Assembly: GCF_015679265.1 (NCBI RefSeq)
Contig: NZ_CP064942.1
Location: forward strand, 2,770,001-2,834,000
Source: Pontivivens ytuae
GTDB taxonomy: Bacteria; Pseudomonadota; Alphaproteobacteria; Rhodobacterales; Rhodobacteraceae
Length of the DNA stretch: 64,000 bases
Direction of reading: 5' to 3'
Below the pieces are notes generated by a model. That model made no database searches. It saw only the letters and a list, made by a program, of their open reading frames with translations, and was not told the DNA's origin. Both the position numbers and the translations under genes were made by a program. Of this stretch, positions 1-11,046 are shown piece after piece. Every line of letters starts with the position of its first letter. The first letter of the stretch is position 1.

Positions 1-2618
<2,618 letters not shown>

Positions 2619-3101
2619 GAGGGCGACTCCGGGTCGGGTGCGGGCAAATTGGCGGTGGTTTACGGGGGCGGCGGGTGTGGCGCAAGCGTTGCGCGCGGGC
2701 TTTTTGGGATCGGGGCTTTTGGGTTCGGGTGCTTCCCTCGATCCGGCGGCGCGTGAGCACGGTTGCCACGGGGACGAACCGCCCGGAATCAAGCCGAAGG
2801 CGCCGGGCGAGCGCCTGCCCGTTCCGGCGGGCTGGCGCTTTGCGGCAGCGTGCTCGGTTCGCAGGTAGCAACGACCTTGCAGGCATAAAGTGCGTCGTCC
2901 GCAGGGCGGGGGCGCCATCCCACGGGCACGCGCTCGCCCGGCTTTGGTTGGGCGTGTATGGGCAACGGGCAGGGCAAGCCCGGAGGCCGAGACGCCCGAA
3001 CCGCCTCACCCGCATCTACCTGACGGGAAGCTGCAAATCCGTCCTTGAGCCGCCGCGCGCCCGTTCACATCTCTGACGCGTTGTTCGTGCAAGGAGAGGA
3101 C
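2619..3101. other. Divergent intergenic region between carB and exoD
   Basis: This 483-base gap separates divergent genes and must hold the carB promoter. I see no convincing protein gene: short frames open on both strands lack ribosome binding sites and have improbable composition. Its most striking content is the long imperfect hairpin at 2802-2942, listed separately. A good ribosome binding site (AAGGAGAGGA) at 3091-3100 belongs to exoD. Confidence 0.6.
2802..2942. ncRNA. Candidate structured RNA or long hairpin upstream of carB
   Basis: Bases 2802-2821 and 2923-2942 are inverted complements at 19 of 20 positions. Inside them, GGCGC (2834-2838) pairs with GCGCC (2912-2916) and TGCGG (2841-2845) with CCGCA (2899-2903), all nested in the right order. 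A small inner stem GCAA/TTGC sits at the tip. The result is one rod of about 141 bases with internal loops. This shape recalls 6S RNA, but I do not recognise a conserved 6S sequence, and the strand is undetermined. It could equally be a DNA palindrome or the carB leader. No SRP RNA, RNase P or tmRNA signature is present. Confidence 0.35.
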
Positions 3102-3686
3102 ATGCCCGATCGAACCCGACCGCTGGAAGATGTCCTCGACGATTTCGGAGAGACCGTGGATCAGGAGGGCACCACGGTCGGCGCGCTGGTCCACGCCTTC
3201 GAGGATCGCCCGCTCGGTGTGCTGCTCACCCTCCTGTCGGGCGTCTTGCTGATCCCCTTCGTCGGCGGGATCCCGGGCCTTCCCGATGTGGCCGCCACGC
3301 TGATGCTGATCTTCATCGTGCAGAGCTGGGTGGGGCAGAAGGGGATCTGGCTGCCGAAGTTCATCGCCAACCGCGATGTCGGGTATGACCGGCTGAAGGG
3401 CGCGCTGAGTTGGGCGCGGCCCTATGCGCGCCGGGTGGACAGCCTGCTGAAGCAGCGCCTCGTCTTTCTGGTGCGAAGCTGGCCCGCGCGCATCGTGATC
3501 TCGCTGATCTGCGCGGCGCTCGCCTTCTCGATCTACTTCCTGGGCTTCATTCCCTTCGCCATGCTGCCCGCGGCCGCGGCGATCTTCGCCTTCGGGCTCG
3601 CGCTGATCGGGCGGGACGGGCTTCTGGCGCTGGCGGGCTATCTCTTCACCGGGGGCACGGTCTGGCTTCTGTTCCGGGTGATCTGA
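3102..3686 (+). CDS. ExoD family membrane protein
   Basis: This 194-residue protein belongs to the ExoD family, named for a rhizobial exopolysaccharide gene; its molecular role is not established. The conserved core is visible at residues 45-100, with RPLGVLLTLLSGVLLIPFVG and then GIPGLPDV, followed by a hydrophobic stretch and VGQKGIWLP. Further membrane segments lie near residues 130-160 and 165-190. An ATG at 3102 was chosen because AAGGAGAGGA lies just upstream; an earlier in-frame ATG at 3045 has no such site. The next gene starts 2 bases after the stop, so the two are probably co-transcribed. Confidence 0.85.
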   Translation: MPDRTRPLEDVLDDFGETVDQEGTTVGALVHAFEDRPLGVLLTLLSGVLLIPFVGGIPGLPDVAATLMLIFIVQSWVGQKGIWLPKFIANRDVGYDRLKGALSWARPYARRVDSLLKQRLVFLVRSWPARIVISLICAALAFSIYFLGFIPFAMLPAAAAIFAFGLALIGRDGLLALAGYLFTGGTVWLLFRVI

Positions 3687-3688
3687 CG

Positions 3689-4516
3689 ATGTGGAAATGG
3701 CTGTGTGTGGTGCTGGCGCTGGCCGGGTGCTCGCCCATCGACTTCGTGAACGCGCGGGCGGGGGTCGAGGGCGTGGTGGAGACGCGGGACGTGGCCTACG
3801 GGCCGGAGCTGCGGCAGCGCTACGACCTCTACGATCCGGGCGGGGAGGGGCCGGTGGTCGTCTTCGTGCAGGGCGGCGCGTGGTCGGCGGGGGACAAGCG
3901 CTTCTACCGCTTTATCGGCACGGCGCTGGCGGCGGAGGGCTGGCGGGTCGCAGTGCCGAACTACCGCCTCGCGCCGCGGGTGGTGTTCCCGACCTTCGTG
4001 GAGGACGTGGCTGCCGTGGTCGAAGCGGTGCGCCGCGACGTGGCGGGCGGCGCGCCGGTCTGGCTGGTGGGGCATTCCGCGGGCGCGCATATCGGGGCGC
4101 TGATCGTGCATGACCCCCACTATCTGGCAGCTTTGGGGAGCGATCCGTGCGGGTCCGTGGCAGGCTTCGTCGGGATTGCGGGAGCGTATGACTTCCTGCC
4201 GATCGAGGGGCCGCGGTTCGGTGCGATCTTCCCGGAGGCGACGCGGGACGCCAGCCAGCCGGTGAACTTCGGTGCGGGTGAGGCGCCGCCCACGCTGCTG
4301 TTGCACGGTGCGCGGGACAACATCGTGGACGTCGAGCAGGCGGAGAGCTTCGCGAAGGCCCTGCGCAAGGGCGGCAACCGTGTGCGGCTGGAGATCTATC
4401 GCGGCGTCGGCCACCTGAGCATCCTCGGCGCGCTGGGCGAACCGTTCCGAGGGCAGGCCCCGACGCTGGACAGCGTGCGGACATTTATCGAAGGGGCAGC
4501 GCCGGGGTGCCGATAG
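3689..4516 (+). CDS. Alpha/beta hydrolase, esterase-type lipoprotein
   Basis: The 275-residue product is a predicted carboxylesterase anchored as a lipoprotein. The N-terminus MWKWLCVVLALAGC has a lipobox with Cys14. The hydrolase core shows the oxyanion motif QGGAW at 61-65, the nucleophile elbow GHSAG at 128-132 (Ser130), a likely acid at Asp210 (HGARDNIVD) and the base at His242 (GVGHLS). This matches the hormone-sensitive-lipase/BD-FAE-like group. It starts 2 bases after the ExoD stop and probably shares its transcript. The substrate is unknown; a periplasmic ester or acyl group is an inference from the lipobox. Confidence 0.82.
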   Translation: MWKWLCVVLALAGCSPIDFVNARAGVEGVVETRDVAYGPELRQRYDLYDPGGEGPVVVFVQGGAWSAGDKRFYRFIGTALAAEGWRVAVPNYRLAPRVVFPTFVEDVAAVVEAVRRDVAGGAPVWLVGHSAGAHIGALIVHDPHYLAALGSDPCGSVAGFVGIAGAYDFLPIEGPRFGAIFPEATRDASQPVNFGAGEAPPTLLLHGARDNIVDVEQAESFAKALRKGGNRVRLEIYRGVGHLSILGALGEPFRGQAPTLDSVRTFIEGAAPGCR

Positions 4517-4555
4517 TTCTTGGGGCCGCCGGGCGGTAGGGTTCTTCTGCATCTT

Positions 4556-4581
4556 ACCGCCCCGGACCTGATCCGGGGCCT
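4556..4581. repeat. REP-like palindrome, first copy
   Basis: CCCCGGA and TCCGGGG form a hairpin around a short loop. The 26-base unit recurs with one base difference at 56316-56341. It lies between the stops of the convergent esterase and thioesterase genes. Confidence 0.75.
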
Positions 4582-4605
4582 GTCGTGGATTGGGGCGGCG
4601 ATCCC

Positions 4606-5106
4606 CTACCGTCGCAATCCGAGAGGCGCGCCGATGCGGGGCGGGTGGGGCACGGCGGCGTGGTCGGCCTTCATCCGCTCCAGCCGCTTCAGCGCCCAGT
4701 CGGGGAACGGCGCGCCACGGCGGGCGTCCAGATCGACGTTCATCACCATGAGCTCGGAGGTCGCGCGGACCTCGCCCTCGCTCACCAGTTCGGCCCAGAT
4801 GTGCATCCGCTTCGTGTCGTGGTCGAGCAGGAGGAACCGGCCGTGAAAGGTCGCGCCCTCCAGCATCTCGCCCAGATAGTGCATGTGGGTCTGCAGCACG
4901 TAGGGCCCCATGCGGTCGGCCTTCGCATGCGCTTCGCCGAGGCCGAGGACGTCCTGCAGCTCGTCCTGCGCCCGGTCGATCGCCATCGTGTAGTAGGCGA
5001 CATTCATGTGGCCGTTATAGTCGATCCACTCGGGCGGCACGGTCTGCTCGGAGGTCTCGAAGGGGGCGGCGTAGGGGCCGTCATGGCCGGTGAGCGGACG
5101 AGACAT
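4606..5106 (-). CDS. Acyl-CoA thioesterase, hotdog fold
   Basis: This 166-residue protein is a 4HBT-type thioesterase that should hydrolyse an acyl-CoA. The catalytic region is PPEWIDYNGHMNVAYY at residues 24-39, with the family's Asp and the NGHMN motif; the rest forms a single hotdog domain. Its sequence style resembles thioesterases of carnitine and betaine catabolism, but no other carnitine gene is nearby, so the substrate is open. The ATG at 5106 faces the divergent FAD-oxidase gene with 60 bases between them, which must contain both promoters. Confidence 0.82.
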   Translation of the reverse strand: MSRPLTGHDGPYAAPFETSEQTVPPEWIDYNGHMNVAYYTMAIDRAQDELQDVLGLGEAHAKADRMGPYVLQTHMHYLGEMLEGATFHGRFLLLDHDTKRMHIWAELVSEGEVRATSELMVMNVDLDARRGAPFPDWALKRLERMKADHAAVPHPPRIGAPLGLRR

Positions 5107-5166
5107 CGGGAGCCTTTGACTTGGGGCCGCGGTCTTCGCAGGATCGCGGAAAACCGGGGGAGTGAC

Positions 5167-6540
5167 ATGAGCATAGAAACGGCGATCGTGGCCCTGGGCA
5201 AGACCCTCGGCGACCGGGTGCAGACCGGGGAGAGCGTGCGCGCGCTGCATGGCGCCAACGAGAGCTACTATGACGAGGTGCTGCCCGACGCCGTGGTCTT
5301 CCCCCGCTCGACGGAGGAGGTGGCGCTGATCGCGCGGACCTGCGCGGAGCATGGCTGCCCGATCGTGCCCTGGGGGACCGGAACGTCGCTGGAGGGGCAT
5401 GCATTGGCGGTGAAGGGGGGCATCAGCCTCGACATGAGCGAGATGGCCGCGTTGCTGGAGGTGAACGCCGAGGACATGGATTGCCGCGTGCAGCCCGGCT
5501 GCACCCGCGAGGCGCTGAACGAGGAACTGCGCGCGACGGGGCTGTTCTTCCCGGTCGATCCCGGCGCCAATGCCTCGCTGGGCGGGATGGCGGCGACGCG
5601 CGCCTCGGGCACCACCGCCGTGCGCTACGGCACGATGCGGGAGAACGTGCTGGGGCTGCAGGTGGTGCTGGCCGACGGGCGGGTGATTCATACCGGCAGC
5701 CGGGCGCGGAAATCCTCCGCCGGGTATGACCTGACGAAGCTGATCGTCGGCTCCGAAGGGACGCTGGGGATCATCACGGAGCTGACGCTGCGGCTGCAGG
5801 GCCAGCCGGAGGCGGCGGCGAGCGCGGTCTGCGCCTTTCCCGATATCGACAGTGCCGTGGCGGCGGTGCAGGCGACCATGCAGATGGGCGTGCCGATGGC
5901 GCGGATCGAGTTCCTCGATGCCGAGTGCGTGCGGGCGGTCAATGCCTGGGACAGGCGGGACATGCCGGAGACCCCGCACCTCTTCATGGAGTTCCACGGC
6001 TCCGAGGCCGGGGTGGCCGAGCAGGCGGAGACGGTGCGCGAGATCGTCTCCGAGTTCGGCGGCGGCGATTTCGGCTGGTCGACGGCTCAGGAGGAGCGAA
6101 ACCGCCTCTGGCACGCGCGGCACAACGCATATTACGCGGTGAAGGCGCTGCGCCCCGGCTGCCGGGCGGTGACGACCGATGTCTGCGTACCGATCTCCCG
6201 CCTCGCGGAGGCGGTGACGGAGACGGCGGCGGAGATCGCGCAGAGCGCCATTCCCGGGCCAATCCTTGGCCATGTGGGCGACGGGAACTTCCATGCCGCC
6301 CTGCTGATCGAGCCGGGCCATGAGGGTGAACTGGCGGAAGCGAAGCGGCTCGCGCACGCCATGGCCGAGCGGGCGCTGCGGATGGGCGGGACCGTGACCG
6401 GAGAGCATGGCGTTGGCATCGGCAAGAAGCGCTACATGGAGGCCGAGCACGGCGCGGGCTGGCAGGTGATGGCCGAGATCAAGCGCGCGCTCGACCCGGG
6501 CAACATCCTCAACCCCGGCAAGGTGGTGGAGGTGAACTGA
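5167..6540 (+). CDS. FAD-linked oxidase, D-lactate dehydrogenase/glycolate oxidase GlcD family
   Basis: The 457-residue protein oxidises a D-2-hydroxy acid, probably D-lactate, passing electrons to a respiratory acceptor. The FAD-binding half has the phosphate-binding PWGTGTSLEGH at 68-78, PGANASLGGM near 131-141 and GSEGTLGIITELTLR near 196-210. The C-terminal half has the substrate/metal site HVGDGNFHAAL at 369-379 and GTVTGEHGVGIGKK near 410. It is a stand-alone oxidase: no glcE or glcF follows, which favours the DLD type. ATG at 5167 (MSIETAI) is preceded by GGGGGAGTGAC. The gene is divergent from the thioesterase. Confidence 0.88.
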   Translation: MSIETAIVALGKTLGDRVQTGESVRALHGANESYYDEVLPDAVVFPRSTEEVALIARTCAEHGCPIVPWGTGTSLEGHALAVKGGISLDMSEMAALLEVNAEDMDCRVQPGCTREALNEELRATGLFFPVDPGANASLGGMAATRASGTTAVRYGTMRENVLGLQVVLADGRVIHTGSRARKSSAGYDLTKLIVGSEGTLGIITELTLRLQGQPEAAASAVCAFPDIDSAVAAVQATMQMGVPMARIEFLDAECVRAVNAWDRRDMPETPHLFMEFHGSEAGVAEQAETVREIVSEFGGGDFGWSTAQEERNRLWHARHNAYYAVKALRPGCRAVTTDVCVPISRLAEAVTETAAEIAQSAIPGPILGHVGDGNFHAALLIEPGHEGELAEAKRLAHAMAERALRMGGTVTGEHGVGIGKKRYMEAEHGAGWQVMAEIKRALDPGNILNPGKVVEVN

Positions 6541-6560
6541 GACGCGGTTTCGCGCTGCCG

Positions 6561-6592
6561 CGCGAGGATATTTTCGTTCAAGGTGGAAGATG
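6561..6592 (+). repeat. Degenerate family B element
   Basis: The string GCGAGGATATTTTCG followed by CAAGGTGGAAGATGATGG resembles family B (GGCGGGGATATTTGAAG...AGAGTGATG). It lies just after the oxidase stop and its 3' end supplies the start codon context of the next gene. This is the weakest member of the family. Confidence 0.4.
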
Positions 6593-7042
6593 ATGGAGCT
6601 GCCCCAGACCCCAGAGGACATTCCCGCGGCCTTTGCCGAGGCGTGGATGGCGCGGGATGCGGCGGCGCTGGCCGGGCTGATGGCCGAGGATGCGGACTTC
6701 GTGAACGTCGTGGGGATCTGGTGGCATGACCGCGCGGCGATCGAAAAGGCGCATCACTACGGGCTGACGACTTTCTTTCGGGACAGCGTGCTACGCTTTG
6801 GCCGGGTGAAGGTGCGGATGCTGGGTGATGTGGCCGTGGTGCATGGGCGGGCGCGGCTGTCGGGGCAGTATGCGCCGGATGGCTCGGTCGCCGGGGATCG
6901 GCAGAACATCCTGATTTTCGTCGCGCGGAAGGTCGCCGCTGGCTGGCAGGTGGTGGCGGTGCAGAACACCGATATCGTGCCGGGGGCCGAGACCTATGTG
7001 AGCGGCGGCGACGGGTTTCGGGCGGAGGATTATCGGGGGTAG
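6590..7042 (+). CDS. SgcJ/EcaC-type, NTF2-like protein
   Basis: This 150-residue protein has a SnoaL/DUF4440-type cone fold, a family containing isomerases, ketosteroid-binding proteins and many of unknown role. Visible family features are AFAEAWMARDAAALAGLMAED near residues 14-34, VGIWWHDRAAIEKAH near 40-55, and a C-terminal strand region ending QVVAVQNTDIVPG. No signal peptide is present. Two ATGs (6590 and 6593) are possible starts; AAGGTGG upstream fits both. A stem-loop with a T-run follows the stop, so this ends a transcript. The substrate is unknown. Confidence 0.75.
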   Translation: MMELPQTPEDIPAAFAEAWMARDAAALAGLMAEDADFVNVVGIWWHDRAAIEKAHHYGLTTFFRDSVLRFGRVKVRMLGDVAVVHGRARLSGQYAPDGSVAGDRQNILIFVARKVAAGWQVVAVQNTDIVPGAETYVSGGDGFRAEDYRG

Positions 7043-7054
7043 ATCGGGTGACTG

Positions 7055-7096
7055 CCCCCTCCCTAACCCTCCCCCTTGGAGGTGGAGGGGACTTTT
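7055..7096 (+). terminator. Family C stem-loop terminator
   Basis: CCCTCC (7068-7073) can pair with GGAGGG (7084-7089), and CTTTT follows on the plus strand. The surrounding CCCCTCCCTAACCCTCCCCC phrase is related to palindromes at 45732 and 47427. The minus-strand glpX ends just after it, so it may act in both directions. Confidence 0.55.
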
Positions 7097-7102
7097 CCCG
7101 GG

Positions 7103-8080
7103 TTACTGGTTTTTCTGGCGGTAGAAGAGGCGGCGGACGGAGCCGGTCTTCGACCGCATCAGGATCGTCTCCGTCTCCAGATACTCGCCGTCGCGCCGGG
7201 CGCCGCGCACGACGGAGCCGTCCGTGACGCCCGTGGCCGAGAAGATCACGTGCTCGGTCACCATGTCATCGCGCTCGTAGATTCGGTCGAGATCGGTGAT
7301 CCCGGCCTTCTCCGCCCGGCCTCGTTCATCGTCGTTGCGGAAGAGGAGACGGCCCTGCATCTGGCCGCCCATGCACTTGAGTGCTGCGGCCGCGAGCACG
7401 CCCTCCGGTGCGCCGCCGGAGCCCATATACATGTCGATCCCGGTCTTTTCGGCCTCCGCGCAGTGGATGACGCCGGCCACGTCGCCGTCGGTGATGAGGC
7501 GGATCCGGGCGCCGGTCGAGCGGATCTCGGCGATCAGGTCCTGGTGGCGGGGGCGTTCGAGGACGCAGACCATCACGCCTTCGGTCGTCGTGCCTTTCGC
7601 CGCCGCCATGACCTGGATGCGCTGGGTGGGGCTCATGTCGAGGGTGACGAGGCCGTCGGGATAGCCCGGGCCGATCGCCAGCTTGTCCATGTAGACGTCG
7701 GGCGCGTGCAGCATCGAACCGCGCGGACCCATGGCGATGACGGCGAGCGCGTTGGGCATGTCTTTGGCCGTGAGGGTCGTGCCCTCCAGCGGATCGAGGG
7801 CGATGTCCACGCCGGGGCCGTTTCCGGAGCCGACCTCCTCGCCGATATAGAGCATGGGCGCCTCGTCCCGCTCCCCCTCGCCGATCACCACGACGCCCTT
7901 GATGTCGAGCATGTTAAGCTGGGTGCGCATCGCGTCCACGGCGGCCTGGTCGGCGGCCTTTTCGTCGCCCGAGCCGATGAGCTTGGCCGCCGCGATGGCC
8001 GCGGCCTCCGACACCCGTGCGAGGCCGAGGCTCAGCATGCGGTCGGAGAAGATGTTGTCTTTCGCGGTCTTGGTGGCCAT
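7103..8080 (-). CDS. glpX: Class II fructose-1,6-bisphosphatase
   Basis: GlpX hydrolyses fructose-1,6-bisphosphate in gluconeogenesis, and in some autotrophs also sedoheptulose bisphosphate. The 325-residue protein has the metal- and phosphate-binding motifs GEGERDEAPML at 67-77 and DIALDPLEGTT at 92-102, then YMGSGGAPEGVLAAAALKC further on, all diagnostic. Length matches the family. The start MATKTAKDN at 8080 was preferred over one 13 codons upstream because GGGAGA sits about 10 bases before it. The gene is divergent from a BASS transporter across about 210 bases. Confidence 0.95.
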   Translation of the reverse strand: MATKTAKDNIFSDRMLSLGLARVSEAAAIAAAKLIGSGDEKAADQAAVDAMRTQLNMLDIKGVVVIGEGERDEAPMLYIGEEVGSGNGPGVDIALDPLEGTTLTAKDMPNALAVIAMGPRGSMLHAPDVYMDKLAIGPGYPDGLVTLDMSPTQRIQVMAAAKGTTTEGVMVCVLERPRHQDLIAEIRSTGARIRLITDGDVAGVIHCAEAEKTGIDMYMGSGGAPEGVLAAAALKCMGGQMQGRLLFRNDDERGRAEKAGITDLDRIYERDDMVTEHVIFSATGVTDGSVVRGARRDGEYLETETILMRSKTGSVRRLFYRQKNQ

Positions 8081-8291
8081 GGGGGCGTCTCCCGAGGGTC
8101 GTTGCTGCGATCGCGTCATTCCTGCGGGACGGGCTGCTTCGTTTCAAGGGAAAGGCTTGCCGCGGTGCAACTTAAAGCGGTTTCGGGACCGGAGCGCATC
8201 GCCCTTCCCCAACGTCATGCGGTTTTCGGTTGGTGCGGCGGGCCGTCGCGCCGCACTCTCTGCCGACAAAAAGAAAAGGGGAGGGACGGAC

Positions 8292-9143
8292 ATGCTCATC
8301 GAGGTGTTTCTGCCGCTGTCGCTGGCGTTCATCATGTTCTCGTTGGGGTTGGGACTGATGCCGGCGGACTTCGCGCGGGTTGCGCGGATGCCCAAGGCGT
8401 TCCTGATCGGCGCGGTCGCGCAGGTGGCCTTGCTGCCGCTGATCGCGTTCCTGTTGTTACAAGTGTTTGAGCTGCCGCCGGAGCTTGCGGTGGGCGTGAT
8501 GATCCTCGCCTACGCGCCGGGGGGCGTGACCTCGAACATCATCACGAAGCTGGCGGGCGGGGCGGTGGCGCTGTCGGTGTCGCTCACGGCGGTGGTGAGC
8601 CTGCTGTCTGTCGTCACCGTGCCGCTGCTGGTCGCCTTCGCGGTGGACTGGTTCCTGGGCGAGGCCGCGCCGGAGGTGAATGTCACCTCGCTGGCGCTCT
8701 CGATGTTCGCGCTGACGGCGGTGCCGGTGAGCCTCGGCGTCGGGCTCCGGGCGCTGGCGCCGGGCTTCGGCGTGCGGTTCGAGCGGGTGGCCTCGCGCAT
8801 CGCCACGGTGCTCTTCGTCATCATCATCGTGGGCGCGCTGGCGGCGAACTGGGGTGTGTTCGTGGAGAACCTGCCGGTGCTCGGGCCGCTCCTGATCGTG
8901 CTCAACGCGGTGATGCTGGCGGTGGGCTACGCGCTGGCCCGCGGTGGCGGGCTGGAGACGAAGGAGCGGATCGCGATCGCCATCGAGGCGGGGGTTCAGA
9001 ACGGCACGCTCGGCATCACGGTGGGGGCGCTGATCGGCGGTGGCTCGGTGATCGGGCCGTTCTCGCTCGCCTCCGGCGTCTACGGGATCACGATGTATTT
9101 CGTCGCTCTACCCTTCGTGCTGTGGGTCCGGCGGCGGGGCTGA
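8292..9143 (+). CDS. Bile acid:sodium symporter (BASS) family transporter
   Basis: The 283-residue inner-membrane protein has nine or so hydrophobic segments and the BASS signature APGGVTSNIITKLAGGAVAL near residues 76-95, which forms the first crossover of sodium and substrate sites; the second, EAGVQNGTLGITVGAL, lies near 235-250. BASS members import organic anions with sodium; bacterial substrates include pantoate and other carboxylates, so the cargo is undefined. ATG at 8292 has a GGGAGGGACGG site directly upstream. Transcription probably ends at the hairpin overlapping its stop codon. Confidence 0.88.
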   Translation: MLIEVFLPLSLAFIMFSLGLGLMPADFARVARMPKAFLIGAVAQVALLPLIAFLLLQVFELPPELAVGVMILAYAPGGVTSNIITKLAGGAVALSVSLTAVVSLLSVVTVPLLVAFAVDWFLGEAAPEVNVTSLALSMFALTAVPVSLGVGLRALAPGFGVRFERVASRIATVLFVIIIVGALAANWGVFVENLPVLGPLLIVLNAVMLAVGYALARGGGLETKERIAIAIEAGVQNGTLGITVGALIGGGSVIGPFSLASGVYGITMYFVALPFVLWVRRRG

Positions 9144-9153
9144 CGCCCCGCCG
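9132..9153 (+). terminator. GC-rich hairpin over the BASS stop codon
   Basis: CGGCGGGG (9132-9139) and CCCCGCCG (9146-9153) pair perfectly around a 6-base loop that contains part of the TGA stop. There is no T-run, so termination is an inference. Confidence 0.45.
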
Positions 9154-9155
9154 GT

Positions 9156-9190
9156 CCGCCTCCGGCGGGCGTATTGGACGAGAGTGATGG
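9156..9190 (+). repeat. Family B element
   Basis: CCGCCTCCGGCGG forms a tiny hairpin and is followed by GCGTATTGGACGAGAGTGATGG. It begins 12 bases after the BASS stop codon and ends at the stop of the convergent MFS gene. Close relatives lie at 53307 and 63880. Confidence 0.75.
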
Positions 9191-9191
9191 A

Positions 9192-10427
9192 TCAGGCGGC
9201 GAGCGGCCTCGGCTCGTTCTCCCGAATGGGCAGGTGGACAAGGGCGGAGAAGGCGCCGACGCCGACGCCCACCCACCACACCGCATCATAGGTGCCGTAG
9301 ATGTCGTAGAGCGCGCCGCCCAGCCAGACGCCAGTGAAGCTGCCGAGCTGGTGGGAGAAGAAGACGATCCCGTAGAGCGTGCCCATGTAGCGCAGCCCGT
9401 AGAGATGCGCGATCAGCCCCGAGGTCAGCGGCACCGTGGCGAGCCAGAGCGAGCCCATGGTGATCGAGAACACGATGACGGTCAGCGGCGTCATCGGCAG
9501 CGCGATGAAGAGCGCCGCGATCACCGTCCGGCCCGCATAGATGCCTGCCAGCAGGTACTTCTTGGGCAGCGTCGCGCCGAGCTTGCCCGCGTAGATCGTG
9601 CCAGCGATGTTGGCCAAACCGATCAGCGCGATGGACCAGGCGCCGAGCGCCGCGGTGTCGGAGATGCCAACGCTGTCGAGCACTCCTCCGGGCGAGATCG
9701 GGCCACAGACCTCAGTCACGAAGGCCGGGAAGTGCGCGGTGATGAAGCCGAGCTGATAGCCGCAGGAAAAGAAGCCGACGAAGATCAGGATGTAGGACGG
9801 GTCGCGGAAGGCGCGGCCGAGCATCTGGCCCATGGTCTCCTCCACTGCCGAGCGCGGCGCGGGCTGCGGCACGCGCATCAGCGGCAGGAAGGCGAGGGAG
9901 GCAAGAATGAGGACGGTGAAGACGAGGAACACGCCGGACCAGTCCATGAAGGTGAGGAGCGCCGCGGCGACCGGCGGGCCGACGACCTGACCGGCGGAGC
10001 CTGCGGCGGTCGCGATGCCGAGCGCCATCGACCGGTGCTCGTCCGCCGTCGCCCGGCCGACCACGGCGAGGATCACGCCGAAGCCGGTGCCCGCGATGCC
10101 GAAGCCGACAAGGATTTCAAGGAGCTGCATCTGCGCGGGGTTCACCGCATAGGCCGAGAGCGCAAGGCCGATGGCATAGACCACGGCGCCAAGGATAATC
10201 GCCTTGCGATCGCCGAACCGCTCCGCAATCGCGGCGAAGATCGGCTGGCCGACGCCCCAGGCGAGGTTCTGGATGGCGATGGCGAGCGAGAATTCGGCGC
10301 GCAGCCAGCCAAACTCCTCAGCGATCGGGATCTGGAAGACGCCGAAGCTCGCACGGATGCCGAAGCTCACCAGCATGATGAGCGAGCCCGCGATCAGGAC
10401 GGGGGTGAACAGGCGGGACTGGGTCAT
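9192..10427 (-). CDS. MFS transporter
   Basis: A 411-residue major facilitator with twelve predicted membrane helices. The N-terminus SFGIRASFGVFQIPIAEEFGW (near 21-40) resembles the oxalate/formate and monocarboxylate antiporter branch. The loop 2-3 motif appears as AERFGDRKAII near 68-78, and a central hydrophilic linker (RVPQPAPRSAVEE) separates the halves. It exports or imports a small organic solute; the substrate cannot be read from sequence. The ATG at 10427 is preceded by GGAGGAAGCCGCC, a good site. It may be co-transcribed with the GNAT gene 75 bases upstream. Confidence 0.85.
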   Translation of the reverse strand: MTQSRLFTPVLIAGSLIMLVSFGIRASFGVFQIPIAEEFGWLRAEFSLAIAIQNLAWGVGQPIFAAIAERFGDRKAIILGAVVYAIGLALSAYAVNPAQMQLLEILVGFGIAGTGFGVILAVVGRATADEHRSMALGIATAAGSAGQVVGPPVAAALLTFMDWSGVFLVFTVLILASLAFLPLMRVPQPAPRSAVEETMGQMLGRAFRDPSYILIFVGFFSCGYQLGFITAHFPAFVTEVCGPISPGGVLDSVGISDTAALGAWSIALIGLANIAGTIYAGKLGATLPKKYLLAGIYAGRTVIAALFIALPMTPLTVIVFSITMGSLWLATVPLTSGLIAHLYGLRYMGTLYGIVFFSHQLGSFTGVWLGGALYDIYGTYDAVWWVGVGVGAFSALVHLPIRENEPRPLAA

Positions 10428-10502
10428 GGCGGCTTCCTCCGGGTGCGCGAGGGTAGGCGCGAGGCCGGGGGCGGCTCAAACGAATTATTGTATGGGTTCG
10501 GT

Positions 10503-11015
10503 TCAGGATTCCTGATGTGACGATGCCCAGCGGTAAGCGAGCTCGGTCCGCGTGGCCTCACCGAAGGGCACGTCCTTGTCGGCGCCGGGGATCCTGGCAG
10601 CGCCGATCGCGGTGTAGAAGCGGCGGGCGGCATGGTTGTCCTCCAGCACCCAGAGGCCGGTGTCGCCGTCGAGACCCTCGAGGGCCGTGGTGAACAGGGC
10701 CGTGCCGAGGCCCCGTCGCTGGCCGCTTTTGAGGATGTAGAGGGCGTAGAGCTCGTGCAGGCAGCCGGCAGCGCGCAGGCCATCGTCGCGCATCGGACCG
10801 GCATTGGCGAAGGCGACTTCACCGGCGATCAGGATGCGGCTGGCGCCGGGCGCTGCGATCTGCTTCGTCCAGAAGGCCGTGCTGCGCGCCACGTCCAGTT
10901 GGTCGAGAAAGGCGTTCGGGATCAGGCCGGTATAGGTCTCATGCCAGCTTTCGACATGGATGCGCGCGATGGTGGCGGCGTCCTCGGGGCTGGCAGGGCG
11001 GATCGGCGGGGTCAT
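10503..11015 (-). CDS. GNAT family N-acetyltransferase
   Basis: A 170-residue acetyltransferase with one GNAT domain. It begins IRPASPEDAATIARIHVESW, typical of the family, and has the acetyl-CoA pyrophosphate loop GQRRGLGTALF near residues 97-107 and a C-terminal LWVLEDNHAARRFYTAIGA strand-helix (near 122-140) characteristic of the fold. The acceptor substrate is unknown. It lies upstream of an MFS gene on the same strand. Repeat-rich DNA at 11041-11165 precedes it. Confidence 0.85.
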   Translation of the reverse strand: MTPPIRPASPEDAATIARIHVESWHETYTGLIPNAFLDQLDVARSTAFWTKQIAAPGASRILIAGEVAFANAGPMRDDGLRAAGCLHELYALYILKSGQRRGLGTALFTTALEGLDGDTGLWVLEDNHAARRFYTAIGAARIPGADKDVPFGEATRTELAYRWASSHQES

Positions 11016-11046
11016 GCTCGGACTTTAGCGCTGCCGCGGGCCGGAC

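Noticed and set aside
2789..2977. 62-codon minus frame upstream of carB
   Set aside because: It lies in the hairpin region, has no ribosome site and no hydrophobic or domain pattern; structure of the DNA explains the open frame.
3410..3688. Upstream extension of the esterase gene through exoD
   Set aside because: The lipoprotein signal starting at 3689 is complete and the extension overlaps exoD in another frame.
9174..10520. Plus-strand frame of 448 codons over the MFS gene
   Set aside because: Shadow of the minus-strand transporter; rich in charged residues with no membrane pattern, and the opposite strand encodes a clear twelve-helix carrier.
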